DNA from: CAZEQK01 sp964514395
GTDB lineage: Bacteria > Bacillota > Bacilli > Tepidibacillales > Tepidibacillaceae
Direction: 5' to 3'
Length of the DNA stretch: 64,000 bases
Assembly: GCA_964514395.1 (NCBI GenBank)
Contig: CAZEQK010000012.1
Coordinates: 12,372-76,371, forward strand
The first letter of the stretch is position 1; every line of letters begins with the position of its first letter. The notes beneath the pieces are model-generated. The model was not told the origin of the DNA and did not search any database. It saw only the letters and a program-made list of their open reading frames with translations. Position numbers and translations under genes: made by a program. This document shows positions 24,051-32,415 of the stretch, piece by piece.

Positions 24051-24212
24051 GTTTTTTAGTCCAATCCATTTTATTTAAAAATGTTTTTATTACATTTAGT
24101 AAAATCCAATAGAGAAAATTTGTCATTTATACTCTATTTGATGAAATGACTTTAATTTGTTTATAATGATTGATAAAATGAATTGTTAGATGAACTGAAT
24201 AGGAAGTGAAAA

Positions 24213-24629
24213 ATGATGGAAATTTTAAAAGAGGAAACACCTAATTTTTTTACGATTATGCTTAGAAAACCTTTTAAAGTAAAAGTGATAGAAACAATGG
24301 TATTTATTTTCCTGATTGTCATCCTAAGTGCAAAGCTAGGATATTCCAATCCCTACTTTAAAATAAGTGCTGTGATAAGTGCCATCCTATCAGTGTCCTT
24401 TACCCCAATCTACAGCAAATTTTTTATGAAAACAAAATATGTTTTAACAAAAAATGAAGTGGTCATTAGAAAAAATGATAGTGAAACAAAAATATCATTA
24501 TATAAAATAAGTCAACCCTATGATATGCACCACATGATTAAAGTGGACGGTAAAAAAATTACGCTTGGAGTGTCTGATGATTTTATTGTGGCATTAGAAA
24601 ATCGACTTCGTGCTATAAAAGGAAAATAG
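24213..24629 (+). CDS. Small membrane protein with C-terminal PH-like domain
   Basis: 138 residues. Two TM helices (~25-45 and ~50-70) are followed by ~60 residues (KYVLTKNEVVIRKND...) that resemble bacterial PH-like membrane-associated domains. AGGAAG lies before two adjacent ATGs (24213/24216). It is 12 bp upstream of alr, so co-transcribed with it. No specific function recognised. Confidence 0.65.
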   Translation: MMEILKEETPNFFTIMLRKPFKVKVIETMVFIFLIVILSAKLGYSNPYFKISAVISAILSVSFTPIYSKFFMKTKYVLTKNEVVIRKNDSETKISLYKISQPYDMHHMIKVDGKKITLGVSDDFIVALENRLRAIKGK

Positions 24630-24641
24630 GAGTGGTCACAC

Positions 24642-25802
24642 ATGAACAAACTACATCGGCCAACAGTAGCACTGATAGATTTAGATGCGATTACTAATAA
24701 CATCAATTTTATTAAGAGTAAACTACAAAATAGAGCCAATATTATGACCGTTGTAAAAGCAGATGCTTATGGACATGGTGCCATATCTATCGTTAAACAT
24801 TTACAATCTATAGGTATTAACCATTTCGCTGTTGCTTTTTTGGATGAAGCTATTCAGCTTAGGAAAGCGGGTATATTAGATCCTATTCTAGTATTAGGTA
24901 GTACTCCCATTACTTCCATAGATGAAGCCTTCAAATATGATATTACCTTGACTGTTTTTACAAAGAAAATGGTAGAACAAATCGATGAAATTGGAAAAAG
25001 CTACAAAAAAAAGCTAAAGATTCATATTAAAGTTGATACAGGTATGGGAAGAATAGGGGTCTTTCCAGAAGAGGCAGAGGAATTCTTGATTTATATCAAA
25101 GATAAGCATTGGATAGAGATAGAAGGAATATTTACTCATTTTGCAACTGCAGATGAAAGGGACAAGGCCTTTACTTTAAAGCAATATGAGCTATTCAAGA
25201 AAATGATGGATAGGTTATTAGCCATTCATGAAATACCGTTACAGCATCTGTCTAATAGTGCTGCTTCTATTGATTTACCAGAGTTAGAACAAAACATGGT
25301 TAGACTAGGCATTAGTCTATATGGTTTGTTTCCATCAGATGAAGTGAATGTTACCAGGGAAGAACTAACACCTGTTATGACGTTAAAAACAGAAATCATC
25401 TTCTTAAAAGAAATAAGAGCTGGACAAACTGTAAGCTATGGTGCTACGTATATAGCAGATAAGAATACACTAGTTGCGACATTACCAATCGGATATGCAG
25501 ATGGCTTACCAAGAAAATTATCTAACAAAGGCTCTGTACTAATTCATGGAAAAAGGGCTCCTATCATCGGAAGGGTATGTATGGACCAAATAATGATAGA
25601 TGTTACTCATATCCCTAGTGTAGAGATTGGAGATGAAGTAGTTATTTTTGGGTCGCAATCTGGAGATTTTATTAGCTTAAATGAACTTGCAGGGCACGCT
25701 GATACAATCAATTACGAGTTAGCAACTCTTATTGGGAAAAGGGTTCCTAGAATCTATATGAAGAACGGAGAAGTTATAAATATTGTCAATCTATTATTGT
25801 AA
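24642..25802 (+). CDS. alr: Alanine racemase
   Basis: 386-residue PLP enzyme interconverting L- and D-alanine for peptidoglycan. PLP Lys39 is in VVKADAYGHG; the second catalytic base Tyr266 is in TVSYGATY. The C-terminal beta domain has IGRVCMDQIMIDV. Length and order match the family. AGGAGTGG precedes the ATG. Confidence 0.96.
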   Translation: MNKLHRPTVALIDLDAITNNINFIKSKLQNRANIMTVVKADAYGHGAISIVKHLQSIGINHFAVAFLDEAIQLRKAGILDPILVLGSTPITSIDEAFKYDITLTVFTKKMVEQIDEIGKSYKKKLKIHIKVDTGMGRIGVFPEEAEEFLIYIKDKHWIEIEGIFTHFATADERDKAFTLKQYELFKKMMDRLLAIHEIPLQHLSNSAASIDLPELEQNMVRLGISLYGLFPSDEVNVTREELTPVMTLKTEIIFLKEIRAGQTVSYGATYIADKNTLVATLPIGYADGLPRKLSNKGSVLIHGKRAPIIGRVCMDQIMIDVTHIPSVEIGDEVVIFGSQSGDFISLNELAGHADTINYELATLIGKRVPRIYMKNGEVINIVNLLL

Positions 25803-25813
25803 TCGGAGGTAAC

Positions 25814-27178
25814 ATGAATAAGCAAATCCCTTTAAAAATAGCAGTAATACCCATTATTTTTACCATTATAGGTTTAGTATTAACTGTCTTATTTTTTAAA
25901 ACACCTCTATTTATTTCTTTATTGATAGGATATTTATTTACATTATTTGTTTCAACCATTTATTACCGAGATGTAATACAATTAGTACGAGCGTCCTTTG
26001 AAGGGATAAAATCGGTATCCATTGTATTTATTATATTACTTTTAATAGGTATTTTAATAGCTATATGGTCAAGTAGTGGCACGATTGATGCTCTCGTATA
26101 TTATGGATTAGCCTTGATAAAGCCAAAATTTCTTATCATTTTGGCCTTCATTATTAGCACGATTATTTCAATGATTTTAGGAACCTCGGTGGGGACGATG
26201 AGTACGATTGGAGTCGCTTTTATGGGTATGGCCCATAGTCTTGGGATAAATCCAACGGTCGTAGCAGGTGCATTAGTATCTGGGGCCTTTGTAGGTGATA
26301 GAACCTCACCGTTATCTTCTGCTCTTCATATTAATTCGACGGTTACAAATACCAACCATTATGCTAATATTAGGAGCCTAATGAAAACATTAATACCTGT
26401 TTTATTGCTTACCGCTATCATCTATTATTTAATTGGCATTGGGATTGCAGATATTCATGTGAAAGCAAGTATAGTAAATATAGCAAAAAGAAGAATATTA
26501 GAGATGAATCATCAGATCAGTCCATGGCTTTTAATAGCGCCCATAAGTATCATTATTTTAGCTATTTTTAAGGTTTCAGTTAAATTTAATTTGCTTATAG
26601 GTAGTCTTATTGGTTTGATTTTAGCATATATTTTTCAAGAACGGAGTTTATATCAAATATTTCACGACGCTATTTTTGGTTATCATCATCCTGACGGCTT
26701 GATATATGGTGGTGGACTAAACATTTCTTTTCAAATATTATTAGTTGTTGTTGCTGGGGCTTATTATGGATTAATTGAAGAATCTGGTATACTATCGAGC
26801 ATGATTGAAAAAATAACGACAGGATTAGATAATAAACTTTCATTATATCGTAGAACCATGTTGATTAGCATCTCAGCTGCTATGCTGTCGTCTACGCAAA
26901 CGATGGGTATTTTAATTCCAGGAAAAATCATGTTGAAATACTATGAAAATGATCAGTTTGATACAATATATTTAAATAGGGCTATATCCGACTCGGGTAT
27001 GGTGGTTGCTGGCTTGATTCCTTGGAACTTAAATGCTATTCTAATAGGGATTGCATTACATATTCCTGTTGTAGACTATATTCCATATGCTTTCTTATTA
27101 TATTTACTGCCAATATATAGCTATTTTAATTTTAGGCAAGAATATTCAAGAAAGAGCATACAACAGGAAGGAATTTAG
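25814..27178 (+). CDS. NhaC-family Na+/H+ antiporter
   Basis: 454 residues with about 11-12 TM helices. Family motifs are LGTSVGTMSTIGVAFMGM and GALVSGAFVGDRTSPLSS. NhaC/MleN-type transporters exchange Na+ for protons or link Na+ to malate/lactate exchange; the substrate cannot be read here. It starts 12 bp after alr behind TCGGAGGT, and its insertion between alr and ndoAI is not in the B. subtilis order as I recall it. Confidence 0.9.
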   Translation: MNKQIPLKIAVIPIIFTIIGLVLTVLFFKTPLFISLLIGYLFTLFVSTIYYRDVIQLVRASFEGIKSVSIVFIILLLIGILIAIWSSSGTIDALVYYGLALIKPKFLIILAFIISTIISMILGTSVGTMSTIGVAFMGMAHSLGINPTVVAGALVSGAFVGDRTSPLSSALHINSTVTNTNHYANIRSLMKTLIPVLLLTAIIYYLIGIGIADIHVKASIVNIAKRRILEMNHQISPWLLIAPISIIILAIFKVSVKFNLLIGSLIGLILAYIFQERSLYQIFHDAIFGYHHPDGLIYGGGLNISFQILLVVVAGAYYGLIEESGILSSMIEKITTGLDNKLSLYRRTMLISISAAMLSSTQTMGILIPGKIMLKYYENDQFDTIYLNRAISDSGMVVAGLIPWNLNAILIGIALHIPVVDYIPYAFLLYLLPIYSYFNFRQEYSRKSIQQEGI

Positions 27179-27323
27179 CAAATTATCTCGAATTATAGTA
27201 TGTAATGTAAGTTATCATTTTATTAAGATACTTTTAAACAGTATATTTTCGCGGTAATATCGACATAATGGTACTAATAATGCTTTATTTTTTCTTTTCT
27301 TTATATTTTGGGGGTGCAAGATA

Positions 27324-27596
27324 GTGGCAAATACCAAACGCATAATGATTAGCTTACCTCAAAACCTTTTACAAGAGGTTGATGGAGTCGTAGAAAAAGA
27401 AAAGTCTAATAGAAGTGAATTAATTAGAGAAGCGATGAAGCTGTATTTACATGAAAGAAAGAAAAAATATATACGTGAAAGTATGCAAAAAGGGTATATG
27501 GAAATGGCAAATATCAATCTTGACCTTGCATCAGAATCATTTTTATTGGAAGAAGAGGCTGATTCTGCTCTAGACCGCTTAGTAAGCGGGGTGTAG
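27324..27596 (+). CDS. ndoAI: EndoAI antitoxin (ribbon-helix-helix)
   Basis: 90 residues. The N-terminal RHH/CopG DNA-binding motif is KRIMISLPQNLLQEVDGVV followed by SNRSELIREAMKLYL. The acidic C-terminal tail (EEEADSALDRLV) is the toxin-binding part. The start is a GTG at 27324 with GGGGGTG upstream. It neutralises EndoA, encoded 4 bp downstream, and represses the pair. Confidence 0.95.
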   Translation: MANTKRIMISLPQNLLQEVDGVVEKEKSNRSELIREAMKLYLHERKKKYIRESMQKGYMEMANINLDLASESFLLEEEADSALDRLVSGV

Positions 27597-27599
27597 ATC

Positions 27600-27950
27600 T
27601 TGATTGTAAAACGTGGTGATGTTTTTTTTGCGGATTTGTCTCCTGTAGTAGGTTCGGAACAGGGTGGTATTAGGCCAGTATTGATTGTTCAAAATGATAT
27701 AGGGAACCGTTTCAGTCCTACCGTCATCGTAGCAGCGATTACAGCACAGATTCAAAAGGCAAAACTACCAACACATGTCGAAATCGATGCCCAAACGTAT
27801 GGATTTGATCGAAATTCTGTTATTTTATTAGAACAAATAAGGACCATTGATAAGCAAAGACTAACAGATAAAATTACTAGTTTGGATGATGAGATGATGT
27901 CTAAAGTTAATGAAGCAGTTCAGATTAGTCTTGGCTTAATAAGTTTTTAA
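27600..27950 (+). CDS. ndoA: EndoA (MazF-family) mRNA interferase
   Basis: A 116-residue toxin. It is nearly identical in pattern to B. subtilis EndoA: IVKRGDVFFADLSPVVGSE, Arg25 and Thr48 as catalytic residues, and SVILLEQIRTIDK. B. subtilis EndoA cuts at UACAU. The start is a TTG at 27600, the only initiator that preserves the conserved N-terminus, with GGGGTG ~8 nt upstream. A strong terminator overlaps the stop. Confidence 0.96.
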   Translation: MIVKRGDVFFADLSPVVGSEQGGIRPVLIVQNDIGNRFSPTVIVAAITAQIQKAKLPTHVEIDAQTYGFDRNSVILLEQIRTIDKQRLTDKITSLDDEMMSKVNEAVQISLGLISF

Positions 27951-27978
27951 AAAAGAAAGGGTATCCTTTCTTTTTTCT
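27949..27978 (+). terminator. Terminator of the ndoAI-ndoA operon
   Basis: A 12-bp perfect stem AAAAAAGAAAGG / CCTTTCTTTTTT with a 4-nt loop. Confidence 0.9.
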
Positions 27979-28040
27979 TTTGAGGGATATATAGTATACT
28001 TTCATTGAGAAGCAAGATAGAATATTTTCAGGAGGAGAAT

Positions 28041-30200
28041 ATGGAAGAACTACAGTTTATGATCGAGCAAGTCTCAAACGAGCTAAAATTAAGAAAAAAT
28101 CAAGTAGAACAGGTTATTCATCTGTTGGATGATGGGAATACCATTCCTTTTATTGCAAGATACCGTAAAGAGATGACTGGTCAATTAGATGAGGCTGTTC
28201 TAAGAGAGATATCTGAAAGAATTACTTATTTAAGAAATTTACAGCAACGAAAAATTGAAGTGATTCGTTTAATTGAGGAGCAAGGGAAGCTAACAGATGT
28301 GTTACGAAAGAAAATTGAAACCGCATCAAAGTTACAAAAGGTTGAAGATCTTTATCGTCCTTTCAAACAAAAAAGAAAAACAAGGGCTAGTGTTGCAAAG
28401 GAGAAGGGCTTAGAACCGTTTGCTTTGTATATGCTAGATCAGCCTGTTAATAATGAAGCACTGATAGATGAAGCAAAAAAATATATCTCTAGCGAACATG
28501 AATTAAATACACCTGAGGATGTAGTAAAGGGTGGACAAGATATTATCGCTGAAATGCTCTCTGATGATCCGATTGTAAGGGAATGGATAAGAAATGAAAC
28601 ATTGCAAAAGGGTATACTAGTAATACAGGCGAAGGACAAAGAAGAAGAAAGTGTATATGAAATGTATTACGATTATAAAGAGGCTGTCAAGTCCATTAGA
28701 GAGCATCGGATATTAGCGATAAATCGTGGTGAAAAGGAAGGAATCTTAAAGGTTAAGATTGATTTAGAAGATCCTAGAATCATGGATGGTCTAATTAGTA
28801 AATTCATCCCACTTTCTAAATTCAAAAGGATTCCTGATTACATTTTACAAGCTATAGAAGACAGCTATAAAAGATTAATTTCTCCTTCAGTAGAAAGAGA
28901 GATAAGACAAATATTAACGGAAAAAGCTGAAGAGCAAGCAATACATATTTTCTCAGCTAATTTGCGACAGCTTTTATTACAGCCACCAATAAAAGGTAGA
29001 ACAGTTTTAGGTGTAGATCCTGCTTATAGAACAGGATGTAAATTATCTGTGGTAAATCCTGTTGGTAGGGTTGAAGATATTAGGGTAATCTATCCAACTC
29101 CACCACAAAGTAAAGTGGCCGAAGCAAAAGAGCAGCTAAAAAAAGTAATCGAAAAATTTGGTGTTGAAATAATAACCATTGGCAACGGTACTGCTTCTAG
29201 AGAAACAGAGCAATTTATTGCGGATTTTATTCGTGAAAACAATTATAATATGTATTACATCATTGTTAGTGAAGCAGGAGCAAGTGTATACTCTGCCTCA
29301 AATCTTGCTCGTGAGGAGTTTCCAGAGCTTGATGTTTCCGAGCGAAGTGCTATATCTATAGCAAGACGTTTGCAAGATCCATTGGCTGAGCTTGTAAAAA
29401 TTGACCCAAAATCAGTGGGGGTTGGACAATATCAACATGATGTTTCACAAAAGAAGTTGGAGGGCAGTTTAACACAAGTAGTTGAATCTGTTGTAAACTA
29501 TGTAGGGGTTGATGTGAATACTGCTTCAGTATCACTATTACAGTATATTTCAGGCATGAATAAAACAACAGCCAAAAATATTGTAAAGCATCGAGAGGAA
29601 AAGGACAGGTTTAATAACAGAGAGGAATTAAAAAAAGTTCCAAGATTTGGAGAAAAGACCTATGAACAAGCTATTGGCTTTTTAAGAATTGACGGAGAAA
29701 ATCCATTAGATAAGACCCCTATTCATCCAGAATCCTATGCTGCTACTTATCAATTATTAGAATATGCAGGGCTTTCCATAGATGATATTGGCACGGGCGA
29801 GGTAAAGCAAAAATTAAACAATATAGATATTAAAAGTATTAGTGAAAAATTAACGATTGGTATTCCAACACTAAAGGATATTATTGACAGTTTAATCAGA
29901 CCATTCCGTGATCCTCGGGATGAGCTGCCTAAGCCAATTTTTCATCAGGATGTATTAAAAATAGAGGATCTTAAACCAGGGATGTATTTACAGGGAACAG
30001 TAAGGAATATTGTTGATTTTGGTGCATTTATTGATATTGGTGTCAAAGAGGATGGGTTAGTCCATATTTCAGAAATGAGTGAAAAATTCATAAAACATCC
30101 ATTAGATGTCGTTGCTGTTGGTGATATTATTGATGTATGGGTACTTCAAATTGAAATTCAAAAGAAAAGAATAGCACTTACTATGAAAAAGCCAGTATAA
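28041..30200 (+). CDS. tex: Tex-family RNA-binding protein
   Basis: 719 residues. The order is a helical N-terminal domain (IPFIARYRKEMTGQLDE), a YqgF/RNase H-like domain (~325-450, GVDPAYRTGCKLSVV), helix-hairpin-helix motifs (SGMNKTTAKNIVKHREEK), and a C-terminal S1 domain (GMYLQGTVRNIVDFGAFIDI). AGGAGGAG sits 3 nt from the ATG at 28041; an upstream in-frame start at 28005 lacks a site. Tex is a transcription-associated nucleic-acid-binding factor. Same position as ydcI in B. subtilis. Confidence 0.95.
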   Translation: MEELQFMIEQVSNELKLRKNQVEQVIHLLDDGNTIPFIARYRKEMTGQLDEAVLREISERITYLRNLQQRKIEVIRLIEEQGKLTDVLRKKIETASKLQKVEDLYRPFKQKRKTRASVAKEKGLEPFALYMLDQPVNNEALIDEAKKYISSEHELNTPEDVVKGGQDIIAEMLSDDPIVREWIRNETLQKGILVIQAKDKEEESVYEMYYDYKEAVKSIREHRILAINRGEKEGILKVKIDLEDPRIMDGLISKFIPLSKFKRIPDYILQAIEDSYKRLISPSVEREIRQILTEKAEEQAIHIFSANLRQLLLQPPIKGRTVLGVDPAYRTGCKLSVVNPVGRVEDIRVIYPTPPQSKVAEAKEQLKKVIEKFGVEIITIGNGTASRETEQFIADFIRENNYNMYYIIVSEAGASVYSASNLAREEFPELDVSERSAISIARRLQDPLAELVKIDPKSVGVGQYQHDVSQKKLEGSLTQVVESVVNYVGVDVNTASVSLLQYISGMNKTTAKNIVKHREEKDRFNNREELKKVPRFGEKTYEQAIGFLRIDGENPLDKTPIHPESYAATYQLLEYAGLSIDDIGTGEVKQKLNNIDIKSISEKLTIGIPTLKDIIDSLIRPFRDPRDELPKPIFHQDVLKIEDLKPGMYLQGTVRNIVDFGAFIDIGVKEDGLVHISEMSEKFIKHPLDVVAVGDIIDVWVLQIEIQKKRIALTMKKPV

Positions 30201-30204
30201 AAAT

Positions 30205-30240
30205 GAGCGACTCATAGAAGTCGCTCCTGTTCCATTTTTT
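30205..30240. terminator. Hairpin shared by tex and cmpA ends
   Basis: GAGCGACT / AGTCGCTC (8-bp stem) followed on the plus strand by CTGTTCCATTTTTTCC. It overlaps the cmpA stop codon, so its minus-strand arm lies inside the cmpA end. Confidence 0.6.
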
Positions 30241-30343
30241 CCTTTTCAAGATAGGAGAACCAAAAGTCATTTAAAAGTTTGATTCTGTACTTATCTTTGA
30301 AATAAAAAGCTTGCGTAAACTGTTTGCTTAACCAATCTGGCAC
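30212..30343 (-). CDS. cmpA: Cortex morphogenetic protein CmpA
   Basis: 43 residues from a GTG start at 30343, beginning MPDWLSKQFTQAFYFKDKYR and continuing IKLLNDFWFSYLEKE. This fits the short CmpA family (MPNWL-K-Q...AF...I-LLN-CW-FY in B. subtilis). AAAGGGG lies 7 nt upstream. Position between tex and sprT on the opposite strand is the B. subtilis arrangement. CmpA is made in the mother cell and controls cortex assembly together with the SpoIVA pathway and ClpXP. The C-terminus is six or so residues longer than in B. subtilis, and two aromatic/Cys positions differ. It strongly implies an endospore former. Confidence 0.85.
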   Translation of the reverse strand: MPDWLSKQFTQAFYFKDKYRIKLLNDFWFSYLEKEKMEQERLL

Positions 30344-30488
30344 AGAATCGCCCCTTTCATGTTGTTATAATGTTATTTTATGTAGAAAGCAAATGAGAGG
30401 TTCTTTAAATATAGATTGTTCAAAAACGAAAAAATAATTTATTCCAAATTTGAACCTTAAAGGTTATTTGAAGTAGGGTAGGCTTATT

Positions 30489-30941
30489 ATGGAAGAATCA
30501 GAATTGCAAATGCTAGTCGAAAAGATATCAATTGAATATTTTTCTAAACCCTTTAAGCATAAAGCGCGGTTTAATCATAGATTAAGAACAACAGGCGGTA
30601 GATATCTGACTAAAAGTCACCATCTAGAATTTAACAGAAATTCCTATGAAAAGTACGGACTAGATGAGTTAATTGGAATTATTAAACATGAATTGTGCCA
30701 TTATCATCTCCATTTACAAGGGAAAGGTTATTTACATCGTGATGCCAGCTTTAAGGATTGTTTAAAAATGACAAAAGGTAGCAGGTTTGCAAAAACATTA
30801 CATACTAATCAGCAAAAAAAGCCAGCTTATATTCTAAAATGTGATGACTGTCATTTCATCTATTATCGCAAGAGAAAGATGGATCCAGCTAAGTATCGTT
30901 GCGGAAAATGTGGAGGAAGACTTACCTTGGGAAATTGCTAA
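30489..30941 (+). CDS. SprT-like zinc-binding protein
   Basis: 150 residues. The metalloprotease-like motif HELCHYH (His67, Glu68, His71) is followed by a C-terminal zinc ribbon (CDDC and CGKC pairs). Same context as ydcK in B. subtilis, directly before a tRNA cluster. SprT-domain proteins are related to SPRTN/Wss1 DNA-protein crosslink proteases; the bacterial role is not settled. Confidence 0.92.
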   Translation: MEESELQMLVEKISIEYFSKPFKHKARFNHRLRTTGGRYLTKSHHLEFNRNSYEKYGLDELIGIIKHELCHYHLHLQGKGYLHRDASFKDCLKMTKGSRFAKTLHTNQQKKPAYILKCDDCHFIYYRKRKMDPAKYRCGKCGGRLTLGNC

Positions 30942-30948
30942 TTTCATC

Positions 30949-30977
30949 TTGACATGTTTTTTTATTTATGTTACATT
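30949..30977 (+). promoter_or_regulatory. Strong sigma-A promoter of the tRNA operon
   Basis: TTGACA (30949-30954), a 17-bp spacer, then TACATT (30972-30977). It is 25 bp upstream of the first tRNA. Confidence 0.7.
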
Positions 30978-31001
30978 ATGAAAGTCGCTTTTATTTAATG
31001 T

Positions 31002-31077
31002 TCCTCGTTAGCTCAGCTGGTAGAGCACTCGGCTGTTAACCGAGTTGTCGTAGGTTCGAGTCCTACACGAGGAGCCA
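31002..31077 (+). tRNA. tRNA-Asn (GTT)
   Basis: Acceptor TCCTCGT/ACGAGGA, anticodon stem CTCGG/CCGAG with loop CTGTTAA, and an encoded CCA. First gene of a 12-tRNA cluster. Confidence 0.97.
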
Positions 31078-31078
31078 T

Positions 31079-31154
31079 GCTCCCATAGCTCAGTAGGTAG
31101 AGCGCTTCCATGGTAAGGAAGAGGTCACCAGTTCAAATCTGGTTGGGAGCTCCA
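31079..31154 (+). tRNA. tRNA-Thr (GGT)
   Basis: Acceptor GCTCCCA/TGGGAGC, anticodon loop ATGGTAA between CTTCC/GGAAG, and an encoded CCA. Confidence 0.97.
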
Positions 31155-31179
31155 GGTAAAATGTATGTCTTTTGATCAA

Positions 31180-31254
31180 GGCCCGTTGGTCAAGCGGTTA
31201 AGACACCGCCCTTTCACGGCGGTAACAGGGGTTCGAGTCCCCTACGGGTCACCA
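31180..31254 (+). tRNA. tRNA-Glu (TTC)
   Basis: Acceptor GGCCCGT/ACGGGTC, anticodon loop CTTTCAC between CCGCC/GGCGG, and an encoded CCA. Confidence 0.97.
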
Positions 31255-31259
31255 TATTC

Positions 31260-31335
31260 GGACGATTAGCTCAGCTGGGAGAGCACCTGCCTTACAAGCA
31301 GGGGGTCGGCGGTTCGAACCCGTCATCGTCCACCA
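31260..31335 (+). tRNA. tRNA-Val (TAC)
   Basis: Acceptor GGACGAT/ATCGTCC, anticodon loop CTTACAA between CCTGC/GCAGG, and an encoded CCA. Confidence 0.97.
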
Positions 31336-31341
31336 TCTTAT

Positions 31342-31418
31342 GGAGCTGTAGTGTAGTGGCCTACCACGCCTGCCTGTCACGCAGGAGATCGCGGGTTCGA
31401 CCCCCGTCAGCTCCGCCA
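31342..31418 (+). tRNA. tRNA-Asp (GTC)
   Basis: Acceptor GGAGCTG/CAGCTCC, anticodon loop CTGTCAC between CCTGC/GCAGG, and an encoded CCA. Confidence 0.97.
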
Positions 31419-31456
31419 TTTATTTTTTAACCAATTCAATAACTATATGAAAATAT

Positions 31457-31533
31457 GGCGGTCATGGCGAAGTGGTTAACGCACCGGATTGTGGCTCCGG
31501 GATCCGTGGGTTCGATTCCCACTGGTCGCCCCA
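31457..31533 (+). tRNA. tRNA-His (GTG)
   Basis: Includes the extra G at position -1 (31457) opposite the discriminator C, the His identity mark. Acceptor GCGGTCA/TGGTCGC with two wobble pairs, anticodon loop TTGTGGC, and an encoded CCA. Confidence 0.96.
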
Positions 31534-31543
31534 TATCATTTAT

Positions 31544-31618
31544 TGGGCTGTAGCCAAGCGGTAAGGCAACGGACTTTGACTCCGTCATTCGCTGGTTCGA
31601 TCCCAGCCAGCCCAGCCA
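31544..31618 (+). tRNA. tRNA-Gln (TTG)
   Basis: Acceptor TGGGCTG/CAGCCCA, anticodon loop CTTTGAC between ACGGA/TCCGT, and an encoded CCA. Confidence 0.97.
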
Positions 31619-31627
31619 TGTTTTTAT

Positions 31628-31703
31628 GGGCCATTAGCTCAGTCGGTAGAGCACCTGACTTTTAATCAGGGTGTCGCAGGTTCGAATCCTGCATGGCTCA
31701 CCA
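31628..31703 (+). tRNA. tRNA-Lys (TTT)
   Basis: Acceptor GGGCCAT/ATGGCTC, anticodon loop CTTTTAA between CCTGA/TCAGG, and an encoded CCA. Confidence 0.97.
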
Positions 31704-31715
31704 TTTTTTGATCCT

Positions 31716-31799
31716 GCGGGTGTGGCGGAATTGGCAGACGCACTAGACTTAGGATCTAGCGCCTTTGGCGTGGGGGTTCGACTCCCTTCACCCGCACCA
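31716..31799 (+). tRNA. tRNA-Leu (TAG)
   Basis: Acceptor GCGGGTG/CACCCGC, anticodon loop CTTAGGA between CTAGA/TCTAG, a long variable arm as expected for Leu, and an encoded CCA. Confidence 0.97.
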
Positions 31800-31807
31800 T
31801 TAAAATT

Positions 31808-31870
31808 GAGTGCAACAACGTCGAGTGTACAGCTTTGCAAACGAAGATTGTAGTACTCTCGAGTGCACCA
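31808..31870 (+). repeat. 63-bp tRNA-array repeat, copy 1
   Basis: Begins GAGTGCAACAACGTCGA and ends CGAGTGCACCA. Ends can pair (GTGCA with TGCAC), and the 3' end is CCA. It shows ~43 of 63 identities with the copy at 31879. It has no cloverleaf. It may be a decayed tRNA or another structured element between the two tRNA-Leu genes. Confidence 0.6.
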
Positions 31871-31878
31871 TTATTTAT

Positions 31879-31941
31879 GAGTACAACAACGTCGAAATAC
31901 ATCAATGATAAACGAAAACGGTAGTACTCTTGGGTGTACCA
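31879..31941 (+). repeat. 63-bp tRNA-array repeat, copy 2
   Basis: Begins GAGTACAACAACGTCGA and ends TTGGGTGTACCA, exactly 71 bp downstream of copy 1. The end pairing is GTACA with TGTAC, a compensatory change relative to copy 1. The GTAGTACTCT block is shared. Confidence 0.6.
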
Positions 31942-31984
31942 TAACGACCAAAGTAATTATGACGAAGGTTTGTAATTCATATAT

Positions 31985-32070
31985 GCGGTCGTGGTGGAAT
32001 CGGCAGACACGCTATCTTGAGGGGGTAGTGGTCTTTGACCGTGCGAGTTCAAGTCTCGCCGACCGCACCA
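31985..32070 (+). tRNA. tRNA-Leu (GAG)
   Basis: Acceptor GCGGTCG/CGACCGC, anticodon loop TTGAGGG between CTATC/GGTAG, a long variable arm, and an encoded CCA. Confidence 0.97.
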
Positions 32071-32091
32071 ACTAGAATAACTATACAATAT

Positions 32092-32168
32092 CGGGATGTG
32101 GCTCAGCTTGGTAGAGCACCTGGTTTGGGACCAGGGGGTCGCAGGTTCAAATCCTGTCATCCCGACCA
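32092..32168 (+). tRNA. tRNA-Pro (TGG)
   Basis: Acceptor CGGGATG/CATCCCG, anticodon loop TTTGGGA between CCTGG/CCAGG, and an encoded CCA. Confidence 0.97.
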
Positions 32169-32200
32169 TTTATTACAATATAATTACAAAGAATATTTAT

Positions 32201-32274
32201 GCGGGTGTAGTTCAATGGTAGAACTCCAGCCTTCCAAGCTGGTCGCGTGGGTTCGATTCCCATCACCCGCTCCA
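32201..32274 (+). tRNA. tRNA-Gly (TCC)
   Basis: Acceptor GCGGGTG/CACCCGC, anticodon loop CTTCCAA between CCAGC/GCTGG, and an encoded CCA. Last gene of the cluster. Confidence 0.97.
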
Positions 32275-32285
32275 TACATAAAGAT

Positions 32286-32310
32286 AAGTACCCATATGGG
32301 TACTTTTTTT
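32286..32310 (+). terminator. Terminator of the tRNA operon
   Basis: A perfect 20-bp palindrome, AAGTACCCAT / ATGGGTACTT, followed by T5. Confidence 0.88.
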
Positions 32311-32415
32311 ACAATGGAGACTTTTTTAATGTACACCTAATGTGTTATCTTAACTTTACATTAAGGGGTATTTTTGTGCATAATAAAGTGAATACATGTG
32401 AAGAGAGGGAGATAG

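Noticed and set aside
31002..32274. Integrated phage or ICE at the tRNA cluster
   Set aside because: No integrase, no att-like duplicate of a tRNA 3' end and no phage genes are present; the 63-bp repeats do not match a tRNA end.
32360..32400. Possible Rex operator upstream of the alcohol dehydrogenase (TTGTGC...GTGAA)
   Set aside because: The right arm reads GTGAA and does not contain the inverted CACAA half-site, so it is not a palindrome.
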